DNA of 64,000 bases from contig JAFIGY010000009.1 of the NCBI GenBank assembly GCA_017849435.1, positions 372,001-436,000 on the forward strand, in the 5' to 3' direction. The notes under the pieces were generated by a model that was not told the DNA's origin, did no database searches, and was given only the letters and a program-made list of their open reading frames with translations. The translations under genes were made by a program, and so were the position numbers. Shown in pieces: positions 16,303 through 26,157 of this stretch. This stretch comes from Chitinophaga niabensis. GTDB lineage: Bacteria; Bacteroidota; Bacteroidia; Chitinophagales; Chitinophagaceae. Positions within the stretch are counted from its first letter, which is position 1; each line of letters begins with the position of its first letter.

Positions 16303-17877
16303 ATGGATCTCAATCTTAAGAAAGACCGTAATACACGACGGAAGCCGGGTATAGATATCTCTACCATGGTGTATGGAAAAGTGCCACCCCAGGCTAAGGA
16401 GCTGGAAGAAGCTGTGCTGGGCGCACTCATGCTGGAAAAAGGGGCGTTCGATACGGTCGTAGAGATCCTGAAACCCGAATGTTTCTACGTGGAGGCGCAT
16501 CAGCGCATCTTTGCGTCTATGCAGCGGCTGGCCGCGAAATCCATGCCGGTGGACATTCTGACAGTAGTGGAAGAGCTGAAATCTTCTGCCGAGCTGGAAA
16601 TGGTAGGCGGACCTTTCTATGTGACGAGGCTGACCAATATGGTGGTATCCTCCGCCAACATCGAAGCCCACGCGCGCATCGTGCTGCAGAAGTTCATCCA
16701 GCGGGAACTGATCCGCATCTCCGGCGAGATCATCAGCGAAGCGTATGAAGATACGGCTGATGTATTTGATCTGCTGGATCAGGCGGAATCCAAACTCTTT
16801 GAAGTCACCAATAATCATCTTCGTAAAAATTACGATTCCATCGACCGTGTGCTGGTGAATACGATCAAACGGATCGAAGACCTGCGCAACAAAGGCGACG
16901 ATATCACCGGTGTACCTTCCGGCTTCCCGACGCTGGACAAGATCACATACGGCTGGCAGCCTTCTGACCTGATTATCCTTGCAGCACGTCCATCCGTGGG
17001 TAAAACCGCGTTCGCGCTCAACCTCGCACGGAACGCGGCCCTGCACCCGAAGTTCCCGAAAGGTGCTGCGGTGTTCTCGCTGGAAATGTCCAGCGGACAG
17101 ATCGTACAACGTATCCTGTCTGCCGAATCGGAAATCAAACTGGAAAAGATCACCCGGGGGAAACTCGAAGAGCATGAAATGCGCAAGCTGATGACGCATG
17201 GTATCGAAAGGCTCGCCAAGGCGCCCATCTTCATTGACGATACGCCCGGTCTTAACATCTTTGAGCTGCGCGCCAAATGCCGCAGGCTGGTACATAACCA
17301 CGGCGTGGGCATCATCATCATCGACTATCTGCAATTAATGAGCGGCGCTAACGATGGCCGCAATACCAACCGTGAACAGGAGATCAGTAAGATCTCCCGC
17401 GACCTGAAAGGACTTGCCAAAGAGCTGCACGTACCGGTGATCGCGCTTTCCCAGTTAAGTCGTGATGTGGAAAAACGTAAAGACGGGAATAAGATGCCGC
17501 AGTTGAGCGACTTGCGCGAATCCGGCGCTATCGAGCAGGATGCGGACATGGTAATGTTCATCTATCGTCCTGAATACTACGAGATCACCACCAACGAAAT
17601 GGGAGAATCCAACAAAGGAGAAACCCACGTGCGTATCGCGAAGCACCGTAACGGTCAGCTCGATACCGTGAAACTCCGCGCCGTACTGGAATTCCAGCGG
17701 TTTGAAGATGACGGGTATGTGGACGGGCCTCCGCAAACATCCAGCAGTCCGTTTGCAGGCATGAAAGGCCGCGGCACGGGCGGCGATCATGATGAGGCGA
17801 AGATCTTCATCCAGAAAGGTTCCAAGATGAATGACATGGATTTTGATGATGACGCATTCGGAGATGCGCCGTTTTAA
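16303..17877 (+). CDS. dnaB: Replicative DNA helicase DnaB
   Basis: This hexameric 5'-3' helicase opens the replication fork. The 524-residue protein has the N-terminal helical domain (about 25-130: PPQAKELEEAVLGALMLEKG), a linker, and the RecA-like motor: Walker A ARPSVGKTAFALNLA (about 228-242), H1a FSLEMSSGQIVQRI, Walker B IIIIDYLQLMSG, LSQLSRDVEKR with SDLRESGAIEQDADMVMFI, and an arginine-finger region near VRIAKHRNGQ. No intein is present. The tail is short and acidic (MDFDDDAFGDAPF). It stands alone, with a 520-bp upstream region containing DnaA-box-like sites and a terminator directly after it. Confidence 0.97.
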   Translation: MDLNLKKDRNTRRKPGIDISTMVYGKVPPQAKELEEAVLGALMLEKGAFDTVVEILKPECFYVEAHQRIFASMQRLAAKSMPVDILTVVEELKSSAELEMVGGPFYVTRLTNMVVSSANIEAHARIVLQKFIQRELIRISGEIISEAYEDTADVFDLLDQAESKLFEVTNNHLRKNYDSIDRVLVNTIKRIEDLRNKGDDITGVPSGFPTLDKITYGWQPSDLIILAARPSVGKTAFALNLARNAALHPKFPKGAAVFSLEMSSGQIVQRILSAESEIKLEKITRGKLEEHEMRKLMTHGIERLAKAPIFIDDTPGLNIFELRAKCRRLVHNHGVGIIIIDYLQLMSGANDGRNTNREQEISKISRDLKGLAKELHVPVIALSQLSRDVEKRKDGNKMPQLSDLRESGAIEQDADMVMFIYRPEYYEITTNEMGESNKGETHVRIAKHRNGQLDTVKLRAVLEFQRFEDDGYVDGPPQTSSSPFAGMKGRGTGGDHDEAKIFIQKGSKMNDMDFDDDAFGDAPF

Positions 17878-17902
17878 GATATAGCTTATTGTACATCACT
17901 GG

Positions 17903-17935
17903 AAAGCCGGCGTCACACCTGAATGCCGGCTTTTT
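17903..17935 (+). terminator. Intrinsic terminator after dnaB
   Basis: A 9-bp stem (AAAGCCGGC and complement) with a 13-nt loop runs into TTTTT, 25 bp past the dnaB stop. Confidence 0.85.
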
Positions 17936-18001
17936 AATTTCTTGTTATCAATGACGAATGCCGGTTGTCATTCTCTACAAAGGCGACAGCAGCGCATTTG
18001 G

Positions 18002-18009
18002 TATTTTTG
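18002..18009 (+). promoter_or_regulatory. -7 box (TATTTTTG) of the MATE gene
   Basis: It lies 24 bp before the ATG at 18034. This favours that start over an upstream in-frame start at 17965, which would precede the promoter. No -33 TTG at the right distance. Confidence 0.4.
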
Positions 18010-18033
18010 CAGGATTTTGGAGGAATACGAGCT

Positions 18034-19395
18034 ATGAGAAAGATATACGATCGGTATAGATCACATTACAAAGATAATTTTCATCTGGCCTATCCGGTGG
18101 TGATCTCCCAGTTGGGGCATACGCTGGTGGCGCTGAGCGACAGTATCATTATCGGACATACCGGCAAAGTGCCGCTGGCAGCGGTTTCCCTTGGTAACAG
18201 CATATTCACCATTTTCATGGTAACGGGTATCGGCATGTCTTACGGCCTCACTCCGCTCATCGCGCAGGAGAATGGTCGTGGTAACCGCGCCCGATGCGGG
18301 CATCTGCTGGCGCATAGCTTCGTGATCAACATGCTCACGGGCATTTTGCTGTTTGGCGGCATTCTGCTGGTAGGGCATTATCTCACGCATCTCGGCCAGA
18401 GTGCGGATGTGGCGGCGCAGGCGAAAATATTCCTGCGCTACCTTGCTTTCTCCTTTATCCCGCTGATGTTGTTCCTGACGTTCAAACAGTTCGCGGAGGG
18501 CCTGGGGTTTACGCGCCAGGCGATGAACATCAGTATCATCGGTAATATTCTCAACGTGCTTCTTGGTATTACGCTGGTATACGGACTATTCGGGTTACCG
18601 CGCATGGGCGTGGCCGGTGTAGGTATTGCCACGTTCACAGACCGCCTGTTGATGGGGATCACCATGACCATATATGTGCTGCGTTCCCCACGTTTTAAAG
18701 CGTATTTACGGGAGTTCAACCTGAAAGCGATACAGGCGGCCACGCTCAAAAAGATCGCGGGATTGGGCACGCCTGTGGCCTTGCAATACATCTTTGAAGT
18801 GAGCGCTTTCAGTGGCGCTGCCATTATGGTAGGATGGATCGGTGCGGCGGAACTGGCGGCGCATCAGATCGCGATCAGCCTGGCGGCCATGACCTATATG
18901 ATGGCCAGCGGAATTTCTGCAGCGGCAGGGATCAGAAGCGGCAATAATTTCGGGAAAGGGAATTTCACAGACCTGCGCCGTTCTGCCATCGCCAGCTATC
19001 ACATGGTGCTGGTGCTGATGGGCGGGGCTGCGCTCCTGTTCCTGTTTGGGAACAGGCTGTTACCGGCTTTCTATATCAATGATCCTGCAGTGATCCATAT
19101 TGCATCCGGCCTGTTACTGATCGCCGCATTCTTCCAGCTTTTTGACGGCACACAGGTGGTAGGGCTGGGGATTTTGCGTGGACTGGGAGATGTGAAAGTT
19201 CCCACGCTTATCACCATGCTGGCTTACTGGGGATTGGGGTTGCCGGTCGGGTACCTGCTGGGGAACCGGTTGGGGTTTGGGGTTGAGGGGATCTGGTGGG
19301 GCCTGTTGCTAGGCCTGTTGGGAGCCTCCATCCTGCTCTTCTTCCGCTTCCAGGCCATCACCCGCCGTTTGGAACAACAAGGTGAAATGCAGTAA
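18034..19395 (+). CDS. MATE-family multidrug/organic cation antiporter
   Basis: This inner-membrane exporter uses a Na+ or H+ gradient to push out drugs or metabolites. From the ATG at 18034 (MRKIYDRYRSHYKDN) the protein has 453 residues and twelve predicted helices in two MatE halves. The halves begin at about residue 15 (LAYPVVISQLGHTLVALSDS, IIGHTGKVPLAAVSLGNSI) and about residue 240 (KIAGLGTPVALQYIFEVSAF, GWIGAAELAAHQIAISLAAM), as in NorM/DinF-like proteins. A purine-rich AGGAAT lies about 12 nt upstream of the start. rsmE begins 9 bp after the stop, so the two are probably co-transcribed. Substrate unknown. Confidence 0.92.
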   Translation: MRKIYDRYRSHYKDNFHLAYPVVISQLGHTLVALSDSIIIGHTGKVPLAAVSLGNSIFTIFMVTGIGMSYGLTPLIAQENGRGNRARCGHLLAHSFVINMLTGILLFGGILLVGHYLTHLGQSADVAAQAKIFLRYLAFSFIPLMLFLTFKQFAEGLGFTRQAMNISIIGNILNVLLGITLVYGLFGLPRMGVAGVGIATFTDRLLMGITMTIYVLRSPRFKAYLREFNLKAIQAATLKKIAGLGTPVALQYIFEVSAFSGAAIMVGWIGAAELAAHQIAISLAAMTYMMASGISAAAGIRSGNNFGKGNFTDLRRSAIASYHMVLVLMGGAALLFLFGNRLLPAFYINDPAVIHIASGLLLIAAFFQLFDGTQVVGLGILRGLGDVKVPTLITMLAYWGLGLPVGYLLGNRLGFGVEGIWWGLLLGLLGASILLFFRFQAITRRLEQQGEMQ

Positions 19396-19404
19396 TTTTA
19401 CGGG

Positions 19405-20112
19405 ATGGAGTTACCGGTATTCTACGCAAAAGACCTTCAGCCCGGAGATGGCTTTTATACAATGGATGAACCCACATCCAAATATTGCATCCAGGTATTA
19501 CGCAAGGAAAAAGGCGATGCGGTGCTGCTGGCGGATGGCAGAGGGTATCGCTATGAAGCCCGTATCACGGACGATCACCGGAAGAAGTGCGTAGTGCAGA
19601 TACAAACATATGCCCTCACCCCCACGCCCGCTCCACAACTTCGTATAGCCATTGCCTTTACAAAGCATGCGCCCCGGATGGAATGGTTCCTGGAAAAGGC
19701 CGTGGAGATCGGTATACAGGAGATCATCCCGCTGGTCACCCATCGGACTGAAAAAGAAAAACTGAAGATGGAGCGACTGGAAAATATACTGGTATCTGCC
19801 ATGCTGCAATCCCGGCAATGGTATCTGCCGCGGCTGACAGAACCGGAACCGTTCGAGAAACTGGTGAGCTGGCATGCAGGACAGCGTTTCATCGCACATT
19901 GCCTGCCGGAAAACAAATCCCATCTCCTGGATGCGATGCAGCCGGCTGTTGACACACTCCTGCTGGTAGGACCGGAAGGGGATTTCACGCCGGAAGAGGT
20001 TGCATTGGGGCTGCAAAACGGATTTAAACCCATATCATTGGGAAATACGCGCCTGCGAACGGAAACAGCGGGAGTGGTGGCCTGTACTCTAATGGCTGCC
20101 GTCAACAGGTGA
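19405..20112 (+). CDS. rsmE: 16S rRNA (uracil(1498)-N(3))-methyltransferase RsmE
   Basis: RsmE methylates N3 of U1498 in 16S rRNA at the decoding centre, using S-adenosylmethionine. The 235-residue protein has the N-terminal PUA-like domain (HYCIQV-type segment near residue 30) and a SPOUT methyltransferase domain with a knotted C-terminus: KHAPRMEWFLEKAVEIGIQE, THRTEKEK, LLVGPEGDFTPEEVALG and ISLGNTRLRTETAGVVA, the last two forming the SAM site. Length is normal. It starts 9 bp after the MATE gene. Its last 24 bp overlap the 3' end of the convergent TerC gene. Confidence 0.95.
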   Translation: MELPVFYAKDLQPGDGFYTMDEPTSKYCIQVLRKEKGDAVLLADGRGYRYEARITDDHRKKCVVQIQTYALTPTPAPQLRIAIAFTKHAPRMEWFLEKAVEIGIQEIIPLVTHRTEKEKLKMERLENILVSAMLQSRQWYLPRLTEPEPFEKLVSWHAGQRFIAHCLPENKSHLLDAMQPAVDTLLLVGPEGDFTPEEVALGLQNGFKPISLGNTRLRTETAGVVACTLMAAVNR

Positions 20113-20883
20113 GTCCTGCTGCTTTTTGAGTTGCGGTTCCCTCAGCTCAACGGGGGCTGACTTCTTCCGCATGCGCATGTTCAGCAGCTCCACACCGAAA
20201 GAAAATACCATCGCGAAATACACGTAGTTCTTCAGATGCAGGCTGTGCGCGGCCTCTGCGTCCCATCCTTCGATGATCAATATACCGCCGACCATAATCA
20301 GGAATGACAGGGCCAGCATTTTAAGTGTAGGATGTTTATGAATGAAATTGCTGATGGCCGGTGCGAACATGAACATCACGAACATGGCGATGATCACGGC
20401 AACGATCATGATCTCCACATGTTTTGCAAGGCCCACGGCAGTGATGATACTGTCGAATGAGAACACCATATCGATAAGGATGATCTGCCCGACTACATTC
20501 AGCAGCGTAGCGCCGCCCTTGCCGGCGGTTTGGGGAGTGGTTTCTTCTTCGCCTTCCAGTTTGTGATGTATTTCCAGCGTAGTTTTGATCAGGAGAAATA
20601 ACCCGCCTGCCAGCATGATCAAATCCCTCAGGCTAAACCCCTTCCCGAACACCGTGAATAACGGATGCACCGCCCGCACGATATAACCGATGCACAACAG
20701 CAATATAACGCGAACGGCTATACCGGTGAACATCCAGATGCGTCGTGCCTGCAGCCGCTTGTGCTCCGGCAGCCGGTTCATGACAATGGACACGAAAATA
20801 ACGTTGTCGATACCCAGCACCACTTCCATGATGGTAAGGGTAAGCAGGCTGATGAGAGCGTCAAGGGTCAGTAAGTCTTGCAT
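20089..20883 (-). CDS. TerC-family integral membrane protein
   Basis: The 264-residue protein has seven or more predicted membrane helices and the TerC signature acidic motifs: TIMEVVLGIDNVIFVS near residue 20 and ILIDMVFSFDSIITAVG near residue 140. TerC proteins are linked to tellurite resistance and, in better studied cases (Alx, MeeF/MeeY), to Mn2+ export, often to metallate secreted proteins. The C-terminal tail after the last helix is basic then polar (MRMRKKSAPVELREPQLKKQ). Its 3' end overlaps rsmE by 24 bp. It follows pyrD after 12 bp on the same strand, so it is probably read from the pyrD promoter. Confidence 0.92.
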   Translation of the reverse strand: MQDLLTLDALISLLTLTIMEVVLGIDNVIFVSIVMNRLPEHKRLQARRIWMFTGIAVRVILLLCIGYIVRAVHPLFTVFGKGFSLRDLIMLAGGLFLLIKTTLEIHHKLEGEEETTPQTAGKGGATLLNVVGQIILIDMVFSFDSIITAVGLAKHVEIMIVAVIIAMFVMFMFAPAISNFIHKHPTLKMLALSFLIMVGGILIIEGWDAEAAHSLHLKNYVYFAMVFSFGVELLNMRMRKKSAPVELREPQLKKQQDSPVDGSH

Positions 20884-20895
20884 ATAAGGTGCTGG

Positions 20896-21930
20896 CTATT
20901 TGGAAGAAGAAGACAGTCCTGCACAGATCTTTTTCACAATGGCCGGGCCTTCATAAATGAATCCGGTATACACCTGTACGAGCGATGCACCGGCATCCAG
21001 TTTTTCCTGTGCGTCTGCCGCCGTGAAGATGCCGCCTACGGCAATGATGGGTATCTTGCCGCCGGAGCGCTGATGGATGTATCGGATCACTTCAGTGGCG
21101 CGTTGTTTCACCGGAAGCCCGCTCAAACCGCCCGCGCCTATTTGCTCCAGTGTTTCCTGGCTGGTCTGCAATCCGTTCCGGCTGATGGTGGTATTCGTTG
21201 CTACGATCCCCGCCAGTCCCGTTTCCTGTACGATCTCCACGATATCATCCAGTTGTTCATCCGTCAGGTCCGGTGCTATTTTCAGCAGGATGGGTTTGGG
21301 TCGGCTCTTTTGTGCGTTCAGTGTCTGCAAATGATGCAGCAATTGCTTTAACGGCTCTTTTTCCTGCAGGGCCCGCAGATTGGGGGTATTGGGAGAACTC
21401 ACGTTCACAACGAAATAATCCACCCCGTCAAAGAGGGTATGAAAACATTTCTCATAATCGCTCACGGCATCTTCGTTAGGCGTGAGCTTGTTCTTCCCGA
21501 TGTTCCCGCCAATGATGATATTGTTGGGCCGTTTCTGCAATCGCTTCGCAGCGGCACGGGCGCCTTCGTTATTGAACCCCATGCGGTTGATAAGCGCCTG
21601 ATCTTCCGGAAGCCTGAAAAGGCGGGGTTGATCATTGCCCGGCTGCGGGAGCGGCGTAACAGTACCGATCTCCACGAACCCGAAGCCGAGATGGGCCAGT
21701 TCATCAAGGTATTTGGCGTCTTTGTCAAAGCCGGCGGCGAGCCCCACCGGGTTACGGAAAGTGAGTCCCCATAACTTGCGCTCCAGTCCGTTATTCCTGG
21801 GCTGGCAAAATGCATCGAGCATGTTCTTCCCAAAGGGGAGGGCGTTCACGATCTTTAGTCCACGCATGACGCCATGATGAATGCTTTCAGGAGGAAAGCC
21901 AAAAAGTATTTTCTTGATAAATCCGTACAT
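20896..21930 (-). CDS. pyrD: Dihydroorotate dehydrogenase (quinone), class 2
   Basis: The membrane-associated flavoenzyme oxidises dihydroorotate to orotate with menaquinone in pyrimidine synthesis. The ATG at 21930 ([19 protein letters not shown]) gives 344 residues with the N-terminal helical quinone tunnel typical of class 2; a TTG three codons upstream is less likely and would run into the promoter. Motifs: [47 protein letters not shown], the catalytic-base region [25 protein letters not shown], and FMN phosphate binding [15 protein letters not shown]. TerC follows after 12 bp. pyrC, another pathway gene, is 21 kb away in this window. Confidence 0.96.
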   Translation of the reverse strand: MYGFIKKILFGFPPESIHHGVMRGLKIVNALPFGKNMLDAFCQPRNNGLERKLWGLTFRNPVGLAAGFDKDAKYLDELAHLGFGFVEIGTVTPLPQPGNDQPRLFRLPEDQALINRMGFNNEGARAAAKRLQKRPNNIIIGGNIGKNKLTPNEDAVSDYEKCFHTLFDGVDYFVVNVSSPNTPNLRALQEKEPLKQLLHHLQTLNAQKSRPKPILLKIAPDLTDEQLDDIVEIVQETGLAGIVATNTTISRNGLQTSQETLEQIGAGGLSGLPVKQRATEVIRYIHQRSGGKIPIIAVGGIFTAADAQEKLDAGASLVQVYTGFIYEGPAIVKKICAGLSSSSK

Positions 21931-21936
21931 GTGGGG

Positions 21937-21944
21937 CAAAGATA
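21937..21944 (-). promoter_or_regulatory. -7 box (TATCTTTG) of pyrD
   Basis: It ends 6 nt upstream of the pyrD ATG and lies back to back with the -7 box of the sigma factor gene, only 9 bp away. Confidence 0.5.
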
Positions 21945-21953
21945 TAAAAAAGC

Positions 21954-21961
21954 TAATTTTG
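21954..21961 (+). promoter_or_regulatory. -7 box (TAATTTTG) of the ECF sigma gene
   Basis: It ends 13 nt before the sigma factor ATG at 21975. The -33 region shows no TTG. Confidence 0.4.
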
Positions 21962-21974
21962 CCCCCGTTACATC

Positions 21975-22481
21975 ATGTTGGAACTCCGCTCCTTCGAAAG
22001 GATATTTAAAGAGCATCATGCCCACTGCCTTGCATTCGCCATTCATTATACGGGTGATCCGTATGAAGCGGAAGAAGTGGTGCAGCTTGTTTTCTCACAG
22101 CTTTGGGAGAAACGGGCGCATATTGTGATCACGGGATCGGAAAGGTCTTATCTTTTTACGGCTATCCGGAATACGGCCATCAGCCAGTGGCGCAAGCAGC
22201 AGGTAAGATCGGAAAAGGAAAATTCGTTTGGCAGGATGCAGGACGAGGAAGTACATATGTCCATGCAGGCCCGGGAACTGGAGGCCAAATTGCACCAGGC
22301 CCTGGAAAAGCTGCCGGAACGCTGCCGGGAGGTGTTTATCCTCAGCCGCAGGCAGCAATTGAAATACGCAGAGATCGCCAGCGTGATGAATATTTCGGTC
22401 AAAACCGTTGAGAATCAAATGGGGAAAGCACTTCGGATACTCCATGAAGAGCTGAGGGAGTACCTGAATTTGTTTTTGTAG
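21975..22481 (+). CDS. ECF sigma factor (FecI-like)
   Basis: This is the sigma factor of a trans-envelope signalling cassette: FecR downstream holds or activates it in response to the STN-type TonB receptor. The 168 residues carry region 2 (RSFERIFKEHHAHCLAFAIH, DPYEAEEVVQLVFSQLWEKR, ERSYLFTAIRNTAISQWRK) and region 4 (ALEKLPERCREVFILSRRQQ, KYAEIASVMNISVKTVENQM) and nothing else, as expected for this class. The order sigma, FecR, TonB receptor is complete downstream. It is divergent from pyrD with a 44-bp gap that holds both promoters. Confidence 0.94.
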   Translation: MLELRSFERIFKEHHAHCLAFAIHYTGDPYEAEEVVQLVFSQLWEKRAHIVITGSERSYLFTAIRNTAISQWRKQQVRSEKENSFGRMQDEEVHMSMQARELEAKLHQALEKLPERCREVFILSRRQQLKYAEIASVMNISVKTVENQMGKALRILHEELREYLNLFL

Positions 22482-22543
22482 GATAGGGGGACGGAAACAT
22501 CGCACGCGTCCTCTTGTTGAAACTGATAACTTTACAACTGTTC

Positions 22544-23488
22544 ATGAGCATTTTGCAACCTGATGAGGCGTTATATTCCCTGCTCTGCAAGTATCTGCTG
22601 AATGAAGCGGATACGGTGGAGCGGCAGTGGGTGGACTCCTGGAGGCAACAACACCCCGCCAACGAGGAAACCCTCTCGGCCATCCGCAAAATGCTGGAAG
22701 TGCCGCTGCCAGAGGTGGCATATCCCGGGCTGGATACCGAATCCAGCTGGCAGCGTCTCAAAATGCAGATTCAGCCTCCGTTCCGGCAACGGTATCTCTG
22801 GATGAAGATCGCCGCCGTGCTGGTGCTTGCGCTTGGAGTCACTTTATGGTTTACCCTGTGGCAGGCGTCACCGCAGGAACAAACTTTCGCCGGCGCCCAG
22901 CAGGCAAAACTCCCGGACGGCAGCCATGTGGCGATGGAAGGAAATGCACAGCTGAAGCTGCTGAAGGGTTTTGACAGATCAGGACGCACCGTGCATTTCT
23001 CCGGTAAAGCAGTATTCGATATTGCACAAAATGCGGAACATCCTTTTGTGATTGTGATGGGACATACGGAGGTAAAGGTATTGGGAACCCGTTTCCTCGT
23101 AGATTATCATCCGGAAGATAGCAGCCTTACCGTGCATGTGACCAGCGGAAAAATAATGGTCACCGATCTGCGGCAGGGCGACAGTGTGGTACTTTCCCAG
23201 GGGATGTTGTTGCATAGCGGGCACCAGCAGCCTTTTGTGGTAGCGGATTATGTGAAAGATATTACCCGCAGGCAACTGGTGTTTAATAATGTACCCCTGC
23301 AAAAAGTATTGCAAACCGTTGAAGCCGTGTACGGTGTGAAAGTGGAAGTGACAGATTCTATCGTGTTACAAAAAGCAGTGACAGCCAATTTTGAGAATGA
23401 GACCATTGATAATGTTCTGGCTTCCATCGCTTTTATGACCAATACGGAAACTTCTGCCGCCGGGCCGCAACGCTACACTATTCATTGA
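22544..23488 (+). CDS. FecR-family anti-sigma / signal transducer
   Basis: FecR spans the inner membrane and passes the signal from the receptor's STN domain to the sigma factor. From the ATG at 22544 (MSILQPDEALYSLLCKYLLN) the protein has 314 residues. It has a cytoplasmic N-terminal part (1-80), one membrane helix (about 86-105, MKIAAVLVLALGVTLWFTLW), the FecR domain (about 115-215, AKLPDGSHVAMEGNAQLKL, VKVLGTRFLVDYH, VTSGKIMVTD) and a C-terminal STN-like DUF4974 domain (RRQLVFNNVPLQKVLQTVEA to the end). An upstream TTG at 22514 is less likely. The receptor gene starts 25 bp downstream. Confidence 0.93.
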   Translation: MSILQPDEALYSLLCKYLLNEADTVERQWVDSWRQQHPANEETLSAIRKMLEVPLPEVAYPGLDTESSWQRLKMQIQPPFRQRYLWMKIAAVLVLALGVTLWFTLWQASPQEQTFAGAQQAKLPDGSHVAMEGNAQLKLLKGFDRSGRTVHFSGKAVFDIAQNAEHPFVIVMGHTEVKVLGTRFLVDYHPEDSSLTVHVTSGKIMVTDLRQGDSVVLSQGMLLHSGHQQPFVVADYVKDITRRQLVFNNVPLQKVLQTVEAVYGVKVEVTDSIVLQKAVTANFENETIDNVLASIAFMTNTETSAAGPQRYTIH

Positions 23489-23513
23489 CCTGATTGTATT
23501 AAAACCTTATAGC

Positions 23514-26156
23514 ATGTCGTTGGCCAGGAAACTCCTGCCGGGATTGCTGTTGATATGCATCCCTCTGCAGGTTTTGGCGTGGAATTGGCGCACCAGGATC
23601 ACCTTATCGTTAAAAGACCAACCCCTTTTTACTGCCTGCGAAAAAATTGAAAAAGCCTACGGTATTCATTTTTCTTATAGTCGCGATGTGGTGAAAATGA
23701 ATCAGCGCGTCACCATAGACGCGAAGGAGATGTCTTTGCGCCGGGTGATGGAGATACTGTTCTCGGAGAACGGCATCCAGTATAAACGCATCGGGGACCA
23801 GCTGGTGCTGACTGTCAAACAAAGCAATACCCGCACCATCAGTGGTTTTGTGGAAGATGCCCGCTCCGGCGAAAAACTGATCGGCGCAACGGTCTATTCA
23901 CCGCAGCAGCGCATCGGTACGGTCACCAATCAGTACGGATTCTACAGTCTGACCGTTCCCCGCGACAGTATCAGTCTGCTCGTTTCCTACACCGGCTACC
24001 TCTCCACGCCCGCCACGCTGAAAGACAAAGAGAACAGGCAGGTACATTTCAAACTAAATCCTTCCAACACCCTGCAGGAAGTGGAGATCACGGAGAATCT
24101 GCCGAAGCTCCAGGAGCAAACCCAGATGAGTAAAGTAAACCTGGCGGTGAGCCAGGTGAAAGCCATGCCCCGCATGCTCGGCGAGGAAGATGTGTTGCGC
24201 ACGATACAGGCCATGCCCGGTGTAAGCGGTGGAACAGAAGGGTCCAGCAATATCCATGTGCGGGGCGGAAGCCCGGATCAAAACCTGATTCTGCTGGATG
24301 GCACACCGGTATATAATTCCTCGCATCTTTTCGGCATCTTCTCCGTTTTCAATCCGGATATCATCAAAAATGTAGATCTCTACAAAGGCGCATTCCCGGC
24401 CCGTTACGGAGGGAGGCTGTCGTCTGTGGTGGATATTTCGATGAAAGACGGGGATATGTACAATTACCATGGGGAAATATCCGTGGGACTGCTGGCCTCC
24501 CGCGGTATGCTGGAAGGCCCTATCGTAAAGGGAAAAACATCTTTCATCATTACCGGTCGCCGTACGTACGCGGACATGTTCCTGCAGGATGCCGCCCGGA
24601 ACGGGATGAAGCTTGGGGACAAGGGCAGCCTCTGGGCGTATTTTTATGATGCCAACATCAAGGTCAATCATATTTTTTCCGACCGCGACCGGATCTACCT
24701 CAGCGCATACGGTGGGCAGGATAACATGAAGCTCACGCGGGACAAGCAGTTTGACAGCGTTGGTATAACGCCCAAACGTTATCATGAACAGATCAACTTC
24801 CGGCTCGGATGGGGTAACCAGGCATATTCGCTGCGTTGGAACCACATCTTCAATCCGCGGCTTTTCTCTAATCTTACCCTGAACTATTCGCAGTTTTATT
24901 TCCTTACCGATTACCGGTACAAATACGAAGCGCTCGACAGTATCCGGGAAAAGGACAATATGTTCGGCCGGTATTATTCCAAAGTGCATAATGCCGGCGG
25001 CAGGATCGATTTCGATTACCGTCCCAATCCCAGGCATGCCGTGCGTTTCGGGATGCAGGCCATATCGCACATTTTTCAACCGGGGATCACGCGCTTTAAC
25101 AATGTTTCAGACGATCAGCTGTTAACGGATACCATGTACAACAATAGAACCTCCGCCGGGGTAGAGTTGTCGCTGTATATCGAAGATGACTGGCGGATAG
25201 GGGATTCCATGCATCTTAACCTGGGGGTGCATACTTCCGGGTTCCTGGTGCCGTCTTCCGCGTACATTTCTGTTCAGCCGAGGCTGGGCTTCCGGTACCT
25301 GTTGCCGCGGAAATGGGCTTTCAAGATATCTTATACCCAGATGACCCAGTACATCCACCTGTTATCCAACAGTGCTACTTTTTTGCCGACGGATCTTTGG
25401 GTAGCGGCTACCAACAAAGTGCCGCCGATGTTCTCTACGCAGGTGGCCATCGGTCTGGCCAAAACCTTCCAGGGAGAGCAATTTGAAATATCCCTCGAAG
25501 GATATAAGAAAACCATGCACAACGTGATCGAATATGTGGAAGCATCCGGCAACTTTCAATCCGCTACCAGTAACTGGGAGGACAATGTGATCATTGGCCG
25601 TGGCTGGAGCTATGGGGGAGAGCTGTTGCTGCAGAAAAAGAAAGGCAGCCTGCGGGGCTGGATCGGTTATACGCTGGCATGGTCTGAGCGGGCATTTCCC
25701 AATGTGAATCACGGCCGTGTTTTCCCCTACAAGTATGATCGCCGGCATGATATAGAGATCGTGCTCACGCAGCGTCTTGGGAAAAGGTGGGAGCTCTCTG
25801 CCCAGTGGGAATTCGCTACCGGTACGCCGCTCACCCTGCCCACAGCAAGCTACGAGCAGATCGTGGATGTTTCTCCCCATCTGCCTCCCAGCCGCCAGGA
25901 CCCCTCGGAGGTAGACCTCGTAGGGGACCGCAACACGCTTCGGATGCAGAACACGCACCGGTTGGATATAGGTGCTACTTACACCGTGATACGCAGGAAA
26001 AGAAGGCATATGCTGAACCTCAGTTTTTACAACGTGTATAATCAGCAGAATCCTTTCTTCTATTACTATAAAAGGAACGGAGCGCAGCAGCGGGAACTGA
26101 CGATGGTCAGCCTGCTGCCTATCCTGCCCAGCATTGCTTACGCCATAAGATTTTGA
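23514..26156 (+). CDS. STN-domain TonB-dependent receptor (FecA-like signalling receptor)
   Basis: This 880-residue outer-membrane receptor both imports a ligand and signals through FecR. Order: signal peptide (about 1-22), STN domain (about 30-100, TACEKIEKAYGIHFSYSRDV, MSLRRVMEILFSENGIQYKR), a carboxypeptidase-like domain (ISGFVEDARSGEKLIGATVY), a plug (MPRMLGEEDVLRTIQAMPGV, SNIHVRGGSPDQNLILLDGT, GAFPARYGGRLSSVVDI) and the 22-strand barrel. It is followed after one base by a DUF4249 lipoprotein, a usual companion of such receptors in Bacteroidota. The length and single-receptor layout differ from SusC, and there is no SusD partner. Ligand unknown. Confidence 0.94.
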   Translation: MSLARKLLPGLLLICIPLQVLAWNWRTRITLSLKDQPLFTACEKIEKAYGIHFSYSRDVVKMNQRVTIDAKEMSLRRVMEILFSENGIQYKRIGDQLVLTVKQSNTRTISGFVEDARSGEKLIGATVYSPQQRIGTVTNQYGFYSLTVPRDSISLLVSYTGYLSTPATLKDKENRQVHFKLNPSNTLQEVEITENLPKLQEQTQMSKVNLAVSQVKAMPRMLGEEDVLRTIQAMPGVSGGTEGSSNIHVRGGSPDQNLILLDGTPVYNSSHLFGIFSVFNPDIIKNVDLYKGAFPARYGGRLSSVVDISMKDGDMYNYHGEISVGLLASRGMLEGPIVKGKTSFIITGRRTYADMFLQDAARNGMKLGDKGSLWAYFYDANIKVNHIFSDRDRIYLSAYGGQDNMKLTRDKQFDSVGITPKRYHEQINFRLGWGNQAYSLRWNHIFNPRLFSNLTLNYSQFYFLTDYRYKYEALDSIREKDNMFGRYYSKVHNAGGRIDFDYRPNPRHAVRFGMQAISHIFQPGITRFNNVSDDQLLTDTMYNNRTSAGVELSLYIEDDWRIGDSMHLNLGVHTSGFLVPSSAYISVQPRLGFRYLLPRKWAFKISYTQMTQYIHLLSNSATFLPTDLWVAATNKVPPMFSTQVAIGLAKTFQGEQFEISLEGYKKTMHNVIEYVEASGNFQSATSNWEDNVIIGRGWSYGGELLLQKKKGSLRGWIGYTLAWSERAFPNVNHGRVFPYKYDRRHDIEIVLTQRLGKRWELSAQWEFATGTPLTLPTASYEQIVDVSPHLPPSRQDPSEVDLVGDRNTLRMQNTHRLDIGATYTVIRRKRRHMLNLSFYNVYNQQNPFFYYYKRNGAQQRELTMVSLLPILPSIAYAIRF

Positions 26157-26157
26157 T